A stretch of 8,330 nucleotides of DNA from CAYYBZ01 sp964470285 [NCBI: uncultured Oligoflexia bacterium] (GCA_964470285.1 CAYYBZ010000067.1:1-8330), one strand, 5' to 3'; shown: positions 1 through 6,704, counted from the stretch's first letter. Notes: a model not told the origin generated them from the letters alone. Program-made: numbers and translations.

Positions 1-2608
1 CTTCCCTGCCAATTCTCTGAAGCTTGAGTTCAAAGTTTCTCTGACCCAGATATGCCTGTTCGCAGGCCTCATCGGAGTACTCTTTCTTAATCCCGAACTT
101 TTTAAAGGCTTCATAAAGCTGCTGCTTTACTTTTTTCTTTCCGTCCCTGAAGGTAACTGTGGGTACTAGAAACTTTTCTAAATGTGTATTAAGTTCGCCC
201 GCCTGTCTGATTACATAAGGCATTGTCTGTCCCCAGGGGCAAAGATGAGATTTAATTTTTTCATCATTTGATTCAGCATTTAAAACGTTTGGGATAAAAA
301 TGTAATCAACGCCTTTATCGATTAAATCTTTTGTATGTCCGTGAGCAACCTTTATAGGAAAGCAAGGTTCGGCGACAGTAAGTTCTATTCCCTGTTTCGC
401 TATCTTCTTGGATGTAATATCAGAAACGACAACGCTGAAACCAAGATTTGAAAGGTATTCGTTCCAAAACGGGAATCTTTCATAAAAATACATTGCTCTT
501 GGAATACCGATTTTTATTCCGCGTTTTTCAACGTTGTCATCGCTGTATCTTTCTAAAATAAGTTTTTCTCTTATATCAACAAGATCCTCGATTACGGGTT
601 TTCTTGCACTTTTTGCTTTTTTCCTGAATTTAACGGAACATTTATCTCCCCAGTAGGATTTCTGTCCGTCAATAGTAAATTCCTGAATATCACAATTATT
701 GGTGCAGGCTTTACATGTGAACTCCCTCATTGAATACTTAATATTATCAAGATTAAAACCGCGGAATTTTGTTTCTAAACCCTCGGTTTCCACCTGCTCT
801 TTTACAAGCAGAGCTTCACCCAATGCGCCAAGCACGCCGTTATGAGGAGGTACTATTACTGTTTTATCAAGTATCTGCGAAAAAGCGGCTGCAACAGAAT
901 TGTTATATGCCGTACCACCCTGAAAATAGATCACATCACCTATATGTCTGTTACTTGCCACTCTATTGAGATAATTAAGAACTATGGAATATGCAAGACC
1001 TGCAAGGATATCCTTAGTCTCAGCTCCCCTTTGCAGATAAGAGTTAACGTCTCTTTCCATGAAAACCGTGCATCTTTCACCGAGTCTTATAGGGGTTTTC
1101 GATGACATTGCCAGTTCGGAAAATTCATCCTTGATCTTTATACCAAGTTTACCTGCCTGTTCTTCAAGAAATGAACCGGTTCCCGCCGCACAGGCTTCAT
1201 TCATTGCAAAATCAACGACAATTCCGTCTTCAATACTTATAAATTTGGAATCCTGGCCTCCTATTTCAAAAATCGTATCGACCATTCCCATTTGTGTTTT
1301 TTTCGAGATGAAAGACGATCCCGTTTTATGAGCCGTAATTTCATCGTTAACCGTATCAGCCCCTATAAGTTCACTGATCAGCTCTCTTCCCGAACCGGTG
1401 GTGCCTACACCTAATATTCTAATCTTTTTACCGATCTCTTTTTCAATTTCTAAAAGACCGTCTCTAACGACCTTAACCGGCCTCCCCTGCGTTCTGACAT
1501 AAATTTCCTTTATCATGTCGCCGTTTTTATCGATTAATGCGAAATTTGTGCTTACTGACCCTATATCTATGCCGAGATAGGCATCAATTTTGTTGTGTTC
1601 GGCATCGGACGGCATTTCGTATTTTTTTATATTATCTCTGAGAAAAACAACTTTATCTGTGGAGAGTGGGTCGTAATGCTTAAACTTTTTTTGATTGCCT
1701 TGTTTATGATTTGAAATTTCGCTTAAGGACAGACTAATTCTTTTTTCTGAAACAGCTGCAGACAAAGCGCTTCCCATGGCACCCATCCATGCGTAATATT
1801 CAGGGACAATAAAATCTTCATCTGATAATTCAAAACTCGCTTTGAGCGCGTTACGTACTCCAAGATTTTGTGAAACCGCACCTATAAATGCCACTTTAGG
1901 AGCAATCTCTTTTCCTTTTGTAATTGAACTTTTATAATTTCTGGCCACCGCTTCGCAAAGACCTTTTAAAATTTCCGAAGGGTTAAAACCCTTCTGCTGG
2001 GCATGTATCATGTCTGATTTAGCAAAAACCGAACATCTTCCTGCTATAACCGGGGTTCTGACCGCGTCATCGATAACGGAAGAGATATCTTCTACTGAAA
2101 ACTTCATTCTTGCAGCCTGCTGATCGATAAAAGATCCCGTTCCTGCGGCGCAGTCTCCGGAAGTTTCGTAATCGGCAATGCTTATTGATCCATTTAATTT
2201 TTCTAAACGAATATATTTTGATGCTTCACCGCCTATTTCAAATACGGTTCTTACATCCGGATATAAAAGTGAAAAACTGTTTTTTATTGCCTTGAATTCA
2301 TTCTCCGGTAGGAAGCCGAATTTATCCTGAAGTGTCCTTCCGCCGAGACCGGTAACTCTGATAGAATCAATGTTTTTTAGGCCGATTAATGTTTCTATTT
2401 CAGAAAGAATATCTTTGGCAGAATCTACAGGACTGCCGAAAACACGCCTGTATTTAGTAAGCCAGATTGAGTGGTCTTTAGAATTGTTTGCCTTAAAAAA
2501 ATTGGCAGATTTTGAGATTTTGATATCAAAATAATCATCCGCGTCTGTCCCTATAATAGCGCATTTTATTGAAATTGCACCGACATCTATTCCAAGATAG
2601 GTTTTCAT
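1..2608 (-). CDS. Fused two-module acyl-CoA dehydratase activase (BadF/BadG/BcrA/BcrD ATPase family) with DUF2229 region, C-terminus off the window
   Basis: An open frame of 869 codons runs from ATG at 2608 to the left edge without a stop, so the C-terminus is missing; complete relatives are about 1,400 residues. Two copies of the actin-fold ATPase module are visible. Module 1 (about 1-330) begins MKTYLGIDVGA and has FEIGGEASK at 123-131, CAAGTGSF with Cys153, and GRCSVF with Cys192. Module 2 (about 340-610) begins AYLGIDIGS and has FEIGGQDSK at 447-455, Cys473 and Cys513. The Cys spacings of 39 and 40 match the cluster cysteines of HgdC-type activators, where a [4Fe-4S] cluster is held across a dimer. 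A Cys patch follows (632, 635, 639, 657). Then comes a DUF2229-type region from about 700 (GIPRAMYFYERFPFW, EPCFPIK with Cys749, HLCPWGQ with Cys790). Activators of this family use ATP to drive low-potential electrons onto a partner dehydratase or reductase. No separate partner subunit is visible here; in the long fused proteins the C-terminal part resembles one. The substrate is unknown. Start supported by GGGAG six bases upstream. Confidence 0.95.
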   Translation of the reverse strand, partial: MKTYLGIDVGAISIKCAIIGTDADDYFDIKISKSANFFKANNSKDHSIWLTKYRRVFGSPVDSAKDILSEIETLIGLKNIDSIRVTGLGGRTLQDKFGFLPENEFKAIKNSFSLLYPDVRTVFEIGGEASKYIRLEKLNGSISIADYETSGDCAAGTGSFIDQQAARMKFSVEDISSVIDDAVRTPVIAGRCSVFAKSDMIHAQQKGFNPSEILKGLCEAVARNYKSSITKGKEIAPKVAFIGAVSQNLGVRNALKASFELSDEDFIVPEYYAWMGAMGSALSAAVSEKRISLSLSEISNHKQGNQKKFKHYDPLSTDKVVFLRDNIKKYEMPSDAEHNKIDAYLGIDIGSVSTNFALIDKNGDMIKEIYVRTQGRPVKVVRDGLLEIEKEIGKKIRILGVGTTGSGRELISELIGADTVNDEITAHKTGSSFISKKTQMGMVDTIFEIGGQDSKFISIEDGIVVDFAMNEACAAGTGSFLEEQAGKLGIKIKDEFSELAMSSKTPIRLGERCTVFMERDVNSYLQRGAETKDILAGLAYSIVLNYLNRVASNRHIGDVIYFQGGTAYNNSVAAAFSQILDKTVIVPPHNGVLGALGEALLVKEQVETEGLETKFRGFNLDNIKYSMREFTCKACTNNCDIQEFTIDGQKSYWGDKCSVKFRKKAKSARKPVIEDLVDIREKLILERYSDDNVEKRGIKIGIPRAMYFYERFPFWNEYLSNLGFSVVVSDITSKKIAKQGIELTVAEPCFPIKVAHGHTKDLIDKGVDYIFIPNVLNAESNDEKIKSHLCPWGQTMPYVIRQAGELNTHLEKFLVPTVTFRDGKKKVKQQLYEAFKKFGIKKEYSDEACEQAYLGQRNFELKLQRIGRE

Positions 2609-2614
2609 AATCTT

Positions 2615-2619
2615 CTCCC
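2615..2619 (-). promoter_or_regulatory. Ribosome binding site of the activase gene
   Basis: On the minus strand GGGAG lies six bases before the ATG at 2608 (GGGAG-AAGATT-ATG). It is the clearest Shine-Dalgarno for this gene and supports the chosen start. Confidence 0.75.
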
Positions 2620-2635
2620 AATGAAATTTGCAGAT

Positions 2636-2664
2636 ATATTAATTAACAAGTACTCGAAAATAAA
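2636..2664 (-). promoter_or_regulatory. Possible promoter of the activase gene
   Basis: The minus strand has TAATAT (2641-2636) as a possible -10 box, 17 bases from TTTATT (2664-2659), a poor -35 box. The -35 would fall inside the perfect palindrome at 2658-2673, the arrangement expected of an activator- or repressor-controlled promoter. The AT-rich context makes chance matches likely, so this is a weak call. Confidence 0.3.
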
Positions 2665-2673
2665 CGTTTATTT
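2658..2673. repeat. Perfect 16-bp palindrome upstream of the activase (candidate operator)
   Basis: The sequence AAATAAACGTTTATTT reads identically on both strands, with no mismatch and no spacer. It lies 50 bases upstream of the activase ATG and about 80 bases downstream of the response regulator stop codon. Each strand contains AACGTTTAT, which fits the generic half-site I recall for LytTR DNA-binding domains, [TA][AC][CA]GTTN[AG][TG]. A LytTR regulator is encoded immediately upstream. LytTR proteins normally bind two direct repeats about 21-22 bases apart. I find no good second copy at that spacing, only GTTAAT 18 bases away on the minus strand. Operator function is inference. Confidence 0.45.
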
Positions 2674-2690
2674 GATAGACGGTCGATTTT

Positions 2691-2718
2691 AGCGGTTTAA
2701 CGGCCTTTATGCCGCGCT
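2691..2718. repeat. Bulged hairpin in the gap between response regulator and activase
   Basis: Plus-strand arms CGGC (2701-2704) and GCCG (2711-2714) enclose a 6-base loop. Outer arms AGCG (2691-2694) and CGCT (2715-2718) can extend the stem across a one-sided 6-base bulge. On the minus-strand transcript it is followed by A residues rather than a U-run, so it does not look like an intrinsic terminator. It may be an RNA structure in the 3' end of the regulator transcript or the activase leader, or have no role. Confidence 0.3.
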
Positions 2719-2753
2719 TTATGACATAGGGATAATTCTCACAAAAGACCTGA

Positions 2754-3533
2754 TCAGAATTTATACTTTTCTTTAAGAGTTTTGGCCTGACGTCTGGATA
2801 AAGGAATCTCTACATAGTTACCCGAAGAAGTTTTTAACTTTATTGTATAATAGCCCGATCCTAGAGGAATGATTTCCTTCATCATCTCAAGGTTTACCAG
2901 ATAACTTCGGTGTGATCTGTGAAATCTGACAGGATCGAGATCGGCTTGAAGTTTTTCTAAAGTACCGTAATCCGTTAAATGTTCTTTACCGTTTTCGTAG
3001 ATATAAACAAGTCCTCCCTCTCCTTTTGCATAAACAATATCTGAAATTCCTATAAAATTAATTTTATTTTTGGATTTTACCGGTATTTTGCTTAAATGTT
3101 TTTCTTTGGCCATTCTGGAAATAACTGCATCAAGGCCATCGAGGGAGATATTTTCTCTGTCGATTAAAGATTCCGCTTTTAATAATCCTTTTTTAATTCT
3201 TTCTCCTTCAAAGGGCTTCAGAATATAATCTATCGCGTTGACTTCAAAAGCGCTGACAGCATAAGCATTGTAAGCGGTTGAAAATATAATTTTGGGTATG
3301 AATTTTTTTTCAAGTAATCTTTTGGCAACCTCTATTCCGTTAAGTCCGGGCATTTCAATATCCAGAAGAAGGATATCCGGAAGTAACTTTTCGGTCATTT
3401 TAAGAGCTTCAATTCCGTTTCTCGCCTCGCCGACAATTTTGACATTGTCAATCTTGGAAAGTATGTGTTTTAGCTCATCTCTGGCAAATGATTCATCGTC
3501 CGCAATCAGTATTTTTAATTTTTCTTTTCTCAC
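2754..3533 (-). CDS. LytTR-family response regulator (LytR/AlgR type)
   Basis: A 259-residue two-domain regulator. The receiver domain (about 6-120) has the acidic pocket Asp12-Asp13, phospho-acceptor Asp58 in LLLDIEMPG, a switch Thr86 in FSTAY and Lys106 in LKPF. The LytTR DNA-binding domain (about 148-259) has the family signature FHRSHRSYLVN (204-214) and the C-terminal IPLSRRQAK (243-251). LytTR proteins bind DNA through a beta fold rather than a helix-turn-helix and usually activate transcription when phosphorylated. The start is GTG at 3533; the next in-frame Met is residue 46, inside the receiver, so it cannot be the start. The GTG overlaps the kinase stop codon as GTGA, and no strong Shine-Dalgarno precedes it, so translational coupling to the kinase is likely. 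The kinase just upstream is the obvious cognate partner. Target genes are unknown; the palindrome upstream of the activase is a candidate site. Confidence 0.95.
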   Translation of the reverse strand: MRKEKLKILIADDESFARDELKHILSKIDNVKIVGEARNGIEALKMTEKLLPDILLLDIEMPGLNGIEVAKRLLEKKFIPKIIFSTAYNAYAVSAFEVNAIDYILKPFEGERIKKGLLKAESLIDRENISLDGLDAVISRMAKEKHLSKIPVKSKNKINFIGISDIVYAKGEGGLVYIYENGKEHLTDYGTLEKLQADLDPVRFHRSHRSYLVNLEMMKEIIPLGSGYYTIKLKTSSGNYVEIPLSRRQAKTLKEKYKF

Positions 3534-4843
3534 GACTCGATTATCTCGCTTAGCAACGGAATAAATATTTTCACTTCGGTTCCGCTGTTTATTTTGGAAT
3601 TTATTTCAAAAGTGAAATCATTTTCAAAAAGCAGTTTAAGTCTCTGCTCAACACTTGAAAGACCGAAGCCCGATTTTTTTACGGACGCAAGTTTATTCTG
3701 TGAAATACCGATACCGTTATCATTTAAAATAATTTCAAGATTACTACCGTTTTTTCTGGCAATCAACGTGATTTCGCCGGAGGATATGCTTTTTGATATG
3801 CCGTGCTTAACCGAATTTTCTACTATCGGTTGAAGCAGCATGGCGGGAACATGATAACTTAAAGCGGCATTTTCAATATCTTTTTTAAATTTTAACTTAC
3901 CCTGTCCAAACCTCGCCTCTTCAATTGCCAGATAAGATTCAAGAAGAGATATTTCCTCACTGAGTTTGGTGAATTCACCTTTTGATTCAAGAAGTTTTCT
4001 TAATATTTCGGAAAGCCTCAATACAATGTTTCTTGCCCTGTCGGGCTCGGATCTTATGGATGAATAGATAGTGTTAAGCGTGTTGAAGAGAAAATGAGGT
4101 TTGAGTTTACTCTTGATTGCATCGAGTTTTGCCTGAATCAGCTCTTTTTCTTCTTTGGCAAGTAAAAGCTCCACTCTTGTGTTATTCCATATTTTTAAAG
4201 GTATTCCTACGGTTGCTAGAGTGGAAAGTATAATGCAAATAACTATAAACGGATTTGATGAATATAGGCCGTAGAAAAGGTTTTCATCAACATTCTTTTT
4301 TATCAAAATAACCAGTAGCGGGAAAACTATACATGAAATTATTATCAAGAGTTGCGGGTGCGGCTTTTTGTTTTTTAAGAGCTCCTTTATATAATGAGGT
4401 GCTCTTATTATAGAAAATGGAGAAAAATTCATTCTTTCGGCCAATGATTTTTCCGATACAAAAATTAATCCCCCTCCAAGGCCATACAAAACAGTTATTA
4501 AAGGGCTTATGAATTCTCCAAAAAGCAGCGGCGGTAATCCTACCAGCATACCTACACCGACACCTGATAATGGACCTGCAAGAAGACCCACTAAAAAAGC
4601 CGCAGCGAATGAAAGATCTGCTCCCTGATAATTAAGAATAAGCCTTGTCAGTACACCAAGAGCAAAGACTCCGCCGAAATGTCCGATAAGATAAAACTTT
4701 CTTCTTGAACCGAGTTCTTCAGAAAAAAGCATTCTTTTGAAAGTGTCGAATCTTATAAAAATTGTCGAAATTGCCGCGATTAAACCCATCTGTATCAAGA
4801 TTGAGATTAGGATAAATTGATCGTTATTAAGTACTGACTGCAT
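3530..4843 (-). CDS. LytS-like membrane sensor histidine kinase (HPK8-type, His_kinase + HATPase_c)
   Basis: A 437-residue sensor kinase. The N-terminal half is hydrophobic: about five membrane segments between 10 and 130 resemble the 5TM-LYT sensor, including the Gly-rich LLAGPLSGVGVGMLVGLPP (87-105). A basic cytosolic loop follows (131-163), then two more probable membrane segments (about 165-182 and 197-216). A short helical linker leads to KLKPHFLFNTLN (247-258), with phospho-acceptor His250 in the PHFLFN motif. The ATPase domain has the N box with Asn343 (VENSVKHG), DNGIG (375-379) and GFGLSSVEQRL (392-402). LytS, BtsS and YpdA normally carry a GAF domain between membrane and kinase parts; none is visible here, and an extra membrane hairpin occupies its place. 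The protein is accordingly shorter than LytS or BtsS (about 560-580). ATG at 4843 has an in-frame TAA just upstream and no clear Shine-Dalgarno. It starts 36 bases after the tryptophanase stop and overlaps the regulator by four bases, so the three genes appear cotranscribed. The ligand is unknown. Confidence 0.93.
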   Translation of the reverse strand: MQSVLNNDQFILISILIQMGLIAAISTIFIRFDTFKRMLFSEELGSRRKFYLIGHFGGVFALGVLTRLILNYQGADLSFAAAFLVGLLAGPLSGVGVGMLVGLPPLLFGEFISPLITVLYGLGGGLIFVSEKSLAERMNFSPFSIIRAPHYIKELLKNKKPHPQLLIIISCIVFPLLVILIKKNVDENLFYGLYSSNPFIVICIILSTLATVGIPLKIWNNTRVELLLAKEEKELIQAKLDAIKSKLKPHFLFNTLNTIYSSIRSEPDRARNIVLRLSEILRKLLESKGEFTKLSEEISLLESYLAIEEARFGQGKLKFKKDIENAALSYHVPAMLLQPIVENSVKHGISKSISSGEITLIARKNGSNLEIILNDNGIGISQNKLASVKKSGFGLSSVEQRLKLLFENDFTFEINSKINSGTEVKIFIPLLSEIIES

Positions 4844-4879
4844 AGATTGAGTGTTTTATGGAATACTGGAATTATCAAG

Positions 4880-6223
4880 CTAAAGCGGTTTTAACACTGC
4901 CGTAAAATGCCTTAGGAATTCGCTTTCTTCCAGAATTCTAAAACCCCTTAGCTTATCCCTGTATGTATAAATCTCTCCCATTGAATGTATGACATAGTCC
5001 AGATGACTTTTCGTGTATACCCTCCTGGGTATGGCCAGTCTTACAAGATCCATTGTCGTTTTACCGAACATTAAGGTTCCTATTTCAACTCCTCTTATCC
5101 CGTACTGTTTATATAGCTCGCATACTATGCTCTGCCCCGGAAACTGATCAGGAGGAATATGCGGAACAAATTCTCTTGCGTTTAAATAAACCGCATGTCC
5201 TCCGATAGGTTTTATAACAGGGATACCCTTTTTTGACAGTCCGTCTCCCAAATATTTTGTCTGATTTATCCTATAGGAAAGATACTGATCGTCTAAAACC
5301 TCTTTTAGTCCCTGGGCGATAGCTGCCAAATCTCTTCCGGCCAGTCCGCCGTAAGTCGGGAACCCCTCGAAGAGTATAAGGAGATTTCTTGCCTTCGCTG
5401 CAAGATCCTTATCGTTAAAACCTAAAAATCCTCCTATGTTAACCAGAGCATCTTTTTTTGCGCTCATAGTGCAGCCGTCAGCCAGAGAAAACATTTCTTT
5501 TACAATTTCAATTACAGATTTATTTTCGTATTTTTCTTCTCTTGTTTTAATAAAATAAGCATTTTCTGCAAATCGGCATGCGTCAAGAAACAGTGGAATT
5601 CCGTATTTGTCAGCGATTTTTCTAACCTGCTTAAGATTTTCCATGGAAACCGGCTGACCACCGATTGAATTATTTGTAACCGTCATCATTATCACGGGCA
5701 CATTTTGAGGTCCGTTTTCCTCAATAAAATTTGAGAGTCTTTTAACATCCATGTTTCCTTTAAAAGGGAAATTCGAGTTGAAATCATGACTCTCTTTAAT
5801 CGGAAAATCCAATGCTTCGGATTTAGAATACTCTACATTGGCCTTGGTCGTGTCAAAATGTGTGTTATTCGGTATTTTTTTGCCTTCAGAACCCAAAATT
5901 GAAAAAAGAATTCTCTCCGCAGCCCTTCCCTGATGAGTCGGAATAATAAACTCAAAACCGGTGAGCTCTTTAACAATGCTTTCCAGTTGAAAAAAGCTTC
6001 TTGATCCGGCATAGCTTTCATCGCCGTCCATAATTTCGGACCACTGTTTTGCGCTCATTGCCGATGTTCCGGAATCCGTAAGAAGATCTATAATAATATC
6101 CTGTGCTTTAATCTTGAAAACATTGTATCCGGCTTCTTTTAACAGTTTTTCGCGTTCAGAAGATTTAAGAAATCTTATAGGTTCAACCGATTTTATTTTA
6201 AACGGTTCCATCAGAGTAATCAT
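4880..6223 (-). CDS. tnaA: Tryptophanase (PLP-dependent beta-eliminating lyase)
   Basis: A cytosolic fold-type I PLP enzyme of 447 residues from ATG at 6223. Tryptophanase cleaves L-tryptophan to indole, pyruvate and ammonia; its close homologue tyrosine phenol-lyase (TPL) yields phenol. With this start, numbering matches Citrobacter TPL: Tyr71, phosphate-binding QGR 98-100, Asn185, Asp214, Arg217 and the PLP-binding Lys257 in MSAKKDA. At the positions that separate the two enzymes it follows tryptophanase: Asp124 (Thr in TPL; HFDTT), Ile381 (the phenol-binding Arg in TPL; VEIG) and His439 (Phe448 in TPL; RHFTA). Nine residues are missing after VEIG relative to TPL, which explains the His offset. 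Earlier in-frame starts exist (ATG 6229, TTG 6238), but GGAAAGG abuts 6229 and lies six bases before 6223. A strong promoter sits just upstream and leaves about a 30-base leader, with no room for a TnaC-like peptide. A two-component system follows 36 bases downstream. Tyrosine or S-alkylcysteine side activity cannot be excluded. Confidence 0.9.
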   Translation of the reverse strand: MITLMEPFKIKSVEPIRFLKSSEREKLLKEAGYNVFKIKAQDIIIDLLTDSGTSAMSAKQWSEIMDGDESYAGSRSFFQLESIVKELTGFEFIIPTHQGRAAERILFSILGSEGKKIPNNTHFDTTKANVEYSKSEALDFPIKESHDFNSNFPFKGNMDVKRLSNFIEENGPQNVPVIMMTVTNNSIGGQPVSMENLKQVRKIADKYGIPLFLDACRFAENAYFIKTREEKYENKSVIEIVKEMFSLADGCTMSAKKDALVNIGGFLGFNDKDLAAKARNLLILFEGFPTYGGLAGRDLAAIAQGLKEVLDDQYLSYRINQTKYLGDGLSKKGIPVIKPIGGHAVYLNAREFVPHIPPDQFPGQSIVCELYKQYGIRGVEIGTLMFGKTTMDLVRLAIPRRVYTKSHLDYVIHSMGEIYTYRDKLRGFRILEESEFLRHFTAVLKPL

Positions 6224-6229
6224 CAGCAT

Positions 6230-6236
6230 CCTTTCC
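6230..6236 (-). promoter_or_regulatory. Ribosome binding site that decides the tryptophanase start
   Basis: The minus strand reads GGAAAGG-ATGCTG-ATG. The purine run directly abuts the first ATG (6229), leaving no spacing, but lies six bases from the second ATG (6223). This favours 6223; initiation at 6229 would add only Met-Leu. Confidence 0.6.
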
Positions 6237-6260
6237 AAAAAGCGTGTGTTTTAGAAGACT

Positions 6261-6289
6261 TATATATAATCTATTCGCAACTATGTCAA
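6261..6289 (-). promoter_or_regulatory. Sigma-70-type promoter for the tryptophanase / two-component operon
   Basis: The minus strand has a consensus -35 TTGACA (6289-6284), a 17-base spacer and TATATA (6266-6261) as -10. Transcription would start near 6254, giving a leader of about 30 bases before the ATG at 6223. This is the best promoter in the window. I find no palindromic operator or CRP-like site in the short intergenic region. Confidence 0.7.
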
Positions 6290-6297
6290 GAATTGTT

Positions 6298-6306
6298 TGC
6301 TATATA
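6298..6306 (+). promoter_or_regulatory. Possible extended -10 element for the plus-strand PilZ gene
   Basis: TGCTATATA on the plus strand resembles an extended -10 (TGnTATAAT-like) with no recognisable -35. Initiation near 6313 would leave about 50 bases before ATG 6363. The upstream half of this element would overlap the -35 of the divergent tryptophanase promoter, so the two could interfere. Confidence 0.25.
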
Positions 6307-6362
6307 TTAACGATTACTGGCAAAAACAGATTGTAAAAAAGACATTAAACAACTATCTTGAA

Positions 6363-6704
6363 ATGATGGTTGAAAGGAGGAAATTTGCAAGAATCCCGAT
6401 ATCTAAGCAAATCAGGGTTAAATTTAAAAGCAAAGAGCAGTTTGTATCCAATTTTATCAGCGACATATCGCTTGGAGGAATGCTGTTAAAATCCGGGAAT
6501 ATATTGCCTGTGGGCACTGTATTTAACTTTGAATTTGAGGTAGATGTGAATTTCCCTAAAATAAGCGGAAAGGGTCAGGTTGTAAGAATTGCAAAAGATA
6601 ATAAAGGCAATCAGGTGGCAATGGGCATAAAATTTTTAAGTCTGGACGCCCATTCTGAAAAGTTAATCCCCTATCTGATCAAGAATTATTCAAAAAATTC
6701 TTAA
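6363..6704 (+). CDS. Single-domain PilZ protein (predicted c-di-GMP binding)
   Basis: A 113-residue protein, essentially one PilZ domain. The N-terminal c-di-GMP motif RxxxR is present as Arg6-Lys-Phe-Ala-Arg10 in ERRKFARIP, and DxSxxG as Asp34-Ile-Ser36-Leu-Gly-Gly39 region (SDISLGG). The beta-barrel continues through LPVGTVFNFEF and GKGQVVRI. Such stand-alone PilZ proteins are cytosolic c-di-GMP adaptors acting on motility, envelope or polysaccharide machinery; the partner is not evident here. The frame is open back to a TTG at 6297, but the motif-proximal ATGs at 6363 and 6366 are preferred since family members usually begin a few residues before RxxxR. No convincing Shine-Dalgarno precedes them, so the start is uncertain. 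AGGAGG at 6375-6380 encodes Arg-Arg of the motif and has no in-frame start after it. The gene is divergent from tryptophanase and converges on a paralogous PilZ gene, overlapping it by 26 bases. Confidence 0.87.
   Translation: MMVERRKFARIPISKQIRVKFKSKEQFVSNFISDISLGGMLLKSGNILPVGTVFNFEFEVDVNFPKISGKGQVVRIAKDNKGNQVAMGIKFLSLDAHSEKLIPYLIKNYSKNS

Noticed and set aside
769-1331. Three short plus-strand open frames (66, 87 and 90 codons)
   Set aside because: They lie wholly inside the activase coding sequence on the other strand, show no family motifs and overlap one another; they are antisense shadows.
2636-2651. Rex-type redox operator (TTGTTAAT on the minus strand upstream of the activase)
   Set aside because: Only one half resembles the Rex site; the inverted TTAACAA half at the right spacing is missing.
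2691-2718. Intrinsic terminator after the response regulator
   Set aside because: A bulged hairpin exists, but no T-run follows on the minus-strand transcript; it is followed by A residues.
3292-3833. Plus-strand open frames of 90 and 79 codons opposite the regulator and kinase
   Set aside because: Antisense shadows of genes with clear catalytic motifs; no domain or composition supports them.
5833-6021. Minus-strand 62-codon frame inside tryptophanase
   Set aside because: Alternate frame of a well-conserved enzyme gene; no ribosome binding site or recognisable sequence.
4880-6223. Tyrosine phenol-lyase as the identity of the beta-eliminating lyase
   Set aside because: Overall length and numbering resemble TPL, but the phenol-binding Arg381 is Ile, Thr124 is Asp and the Phe448 equivalent is His, all tryptophanase-type.
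6297-6362. TTG start extending the plus-strand PilZ protein by 22 residues
   Set aside because: The extension has no PilZ-family sequence and a poor start; it would also force transcription to start inside the tnaA -35 region. Not excluded, but ATG 6363 is preferred.
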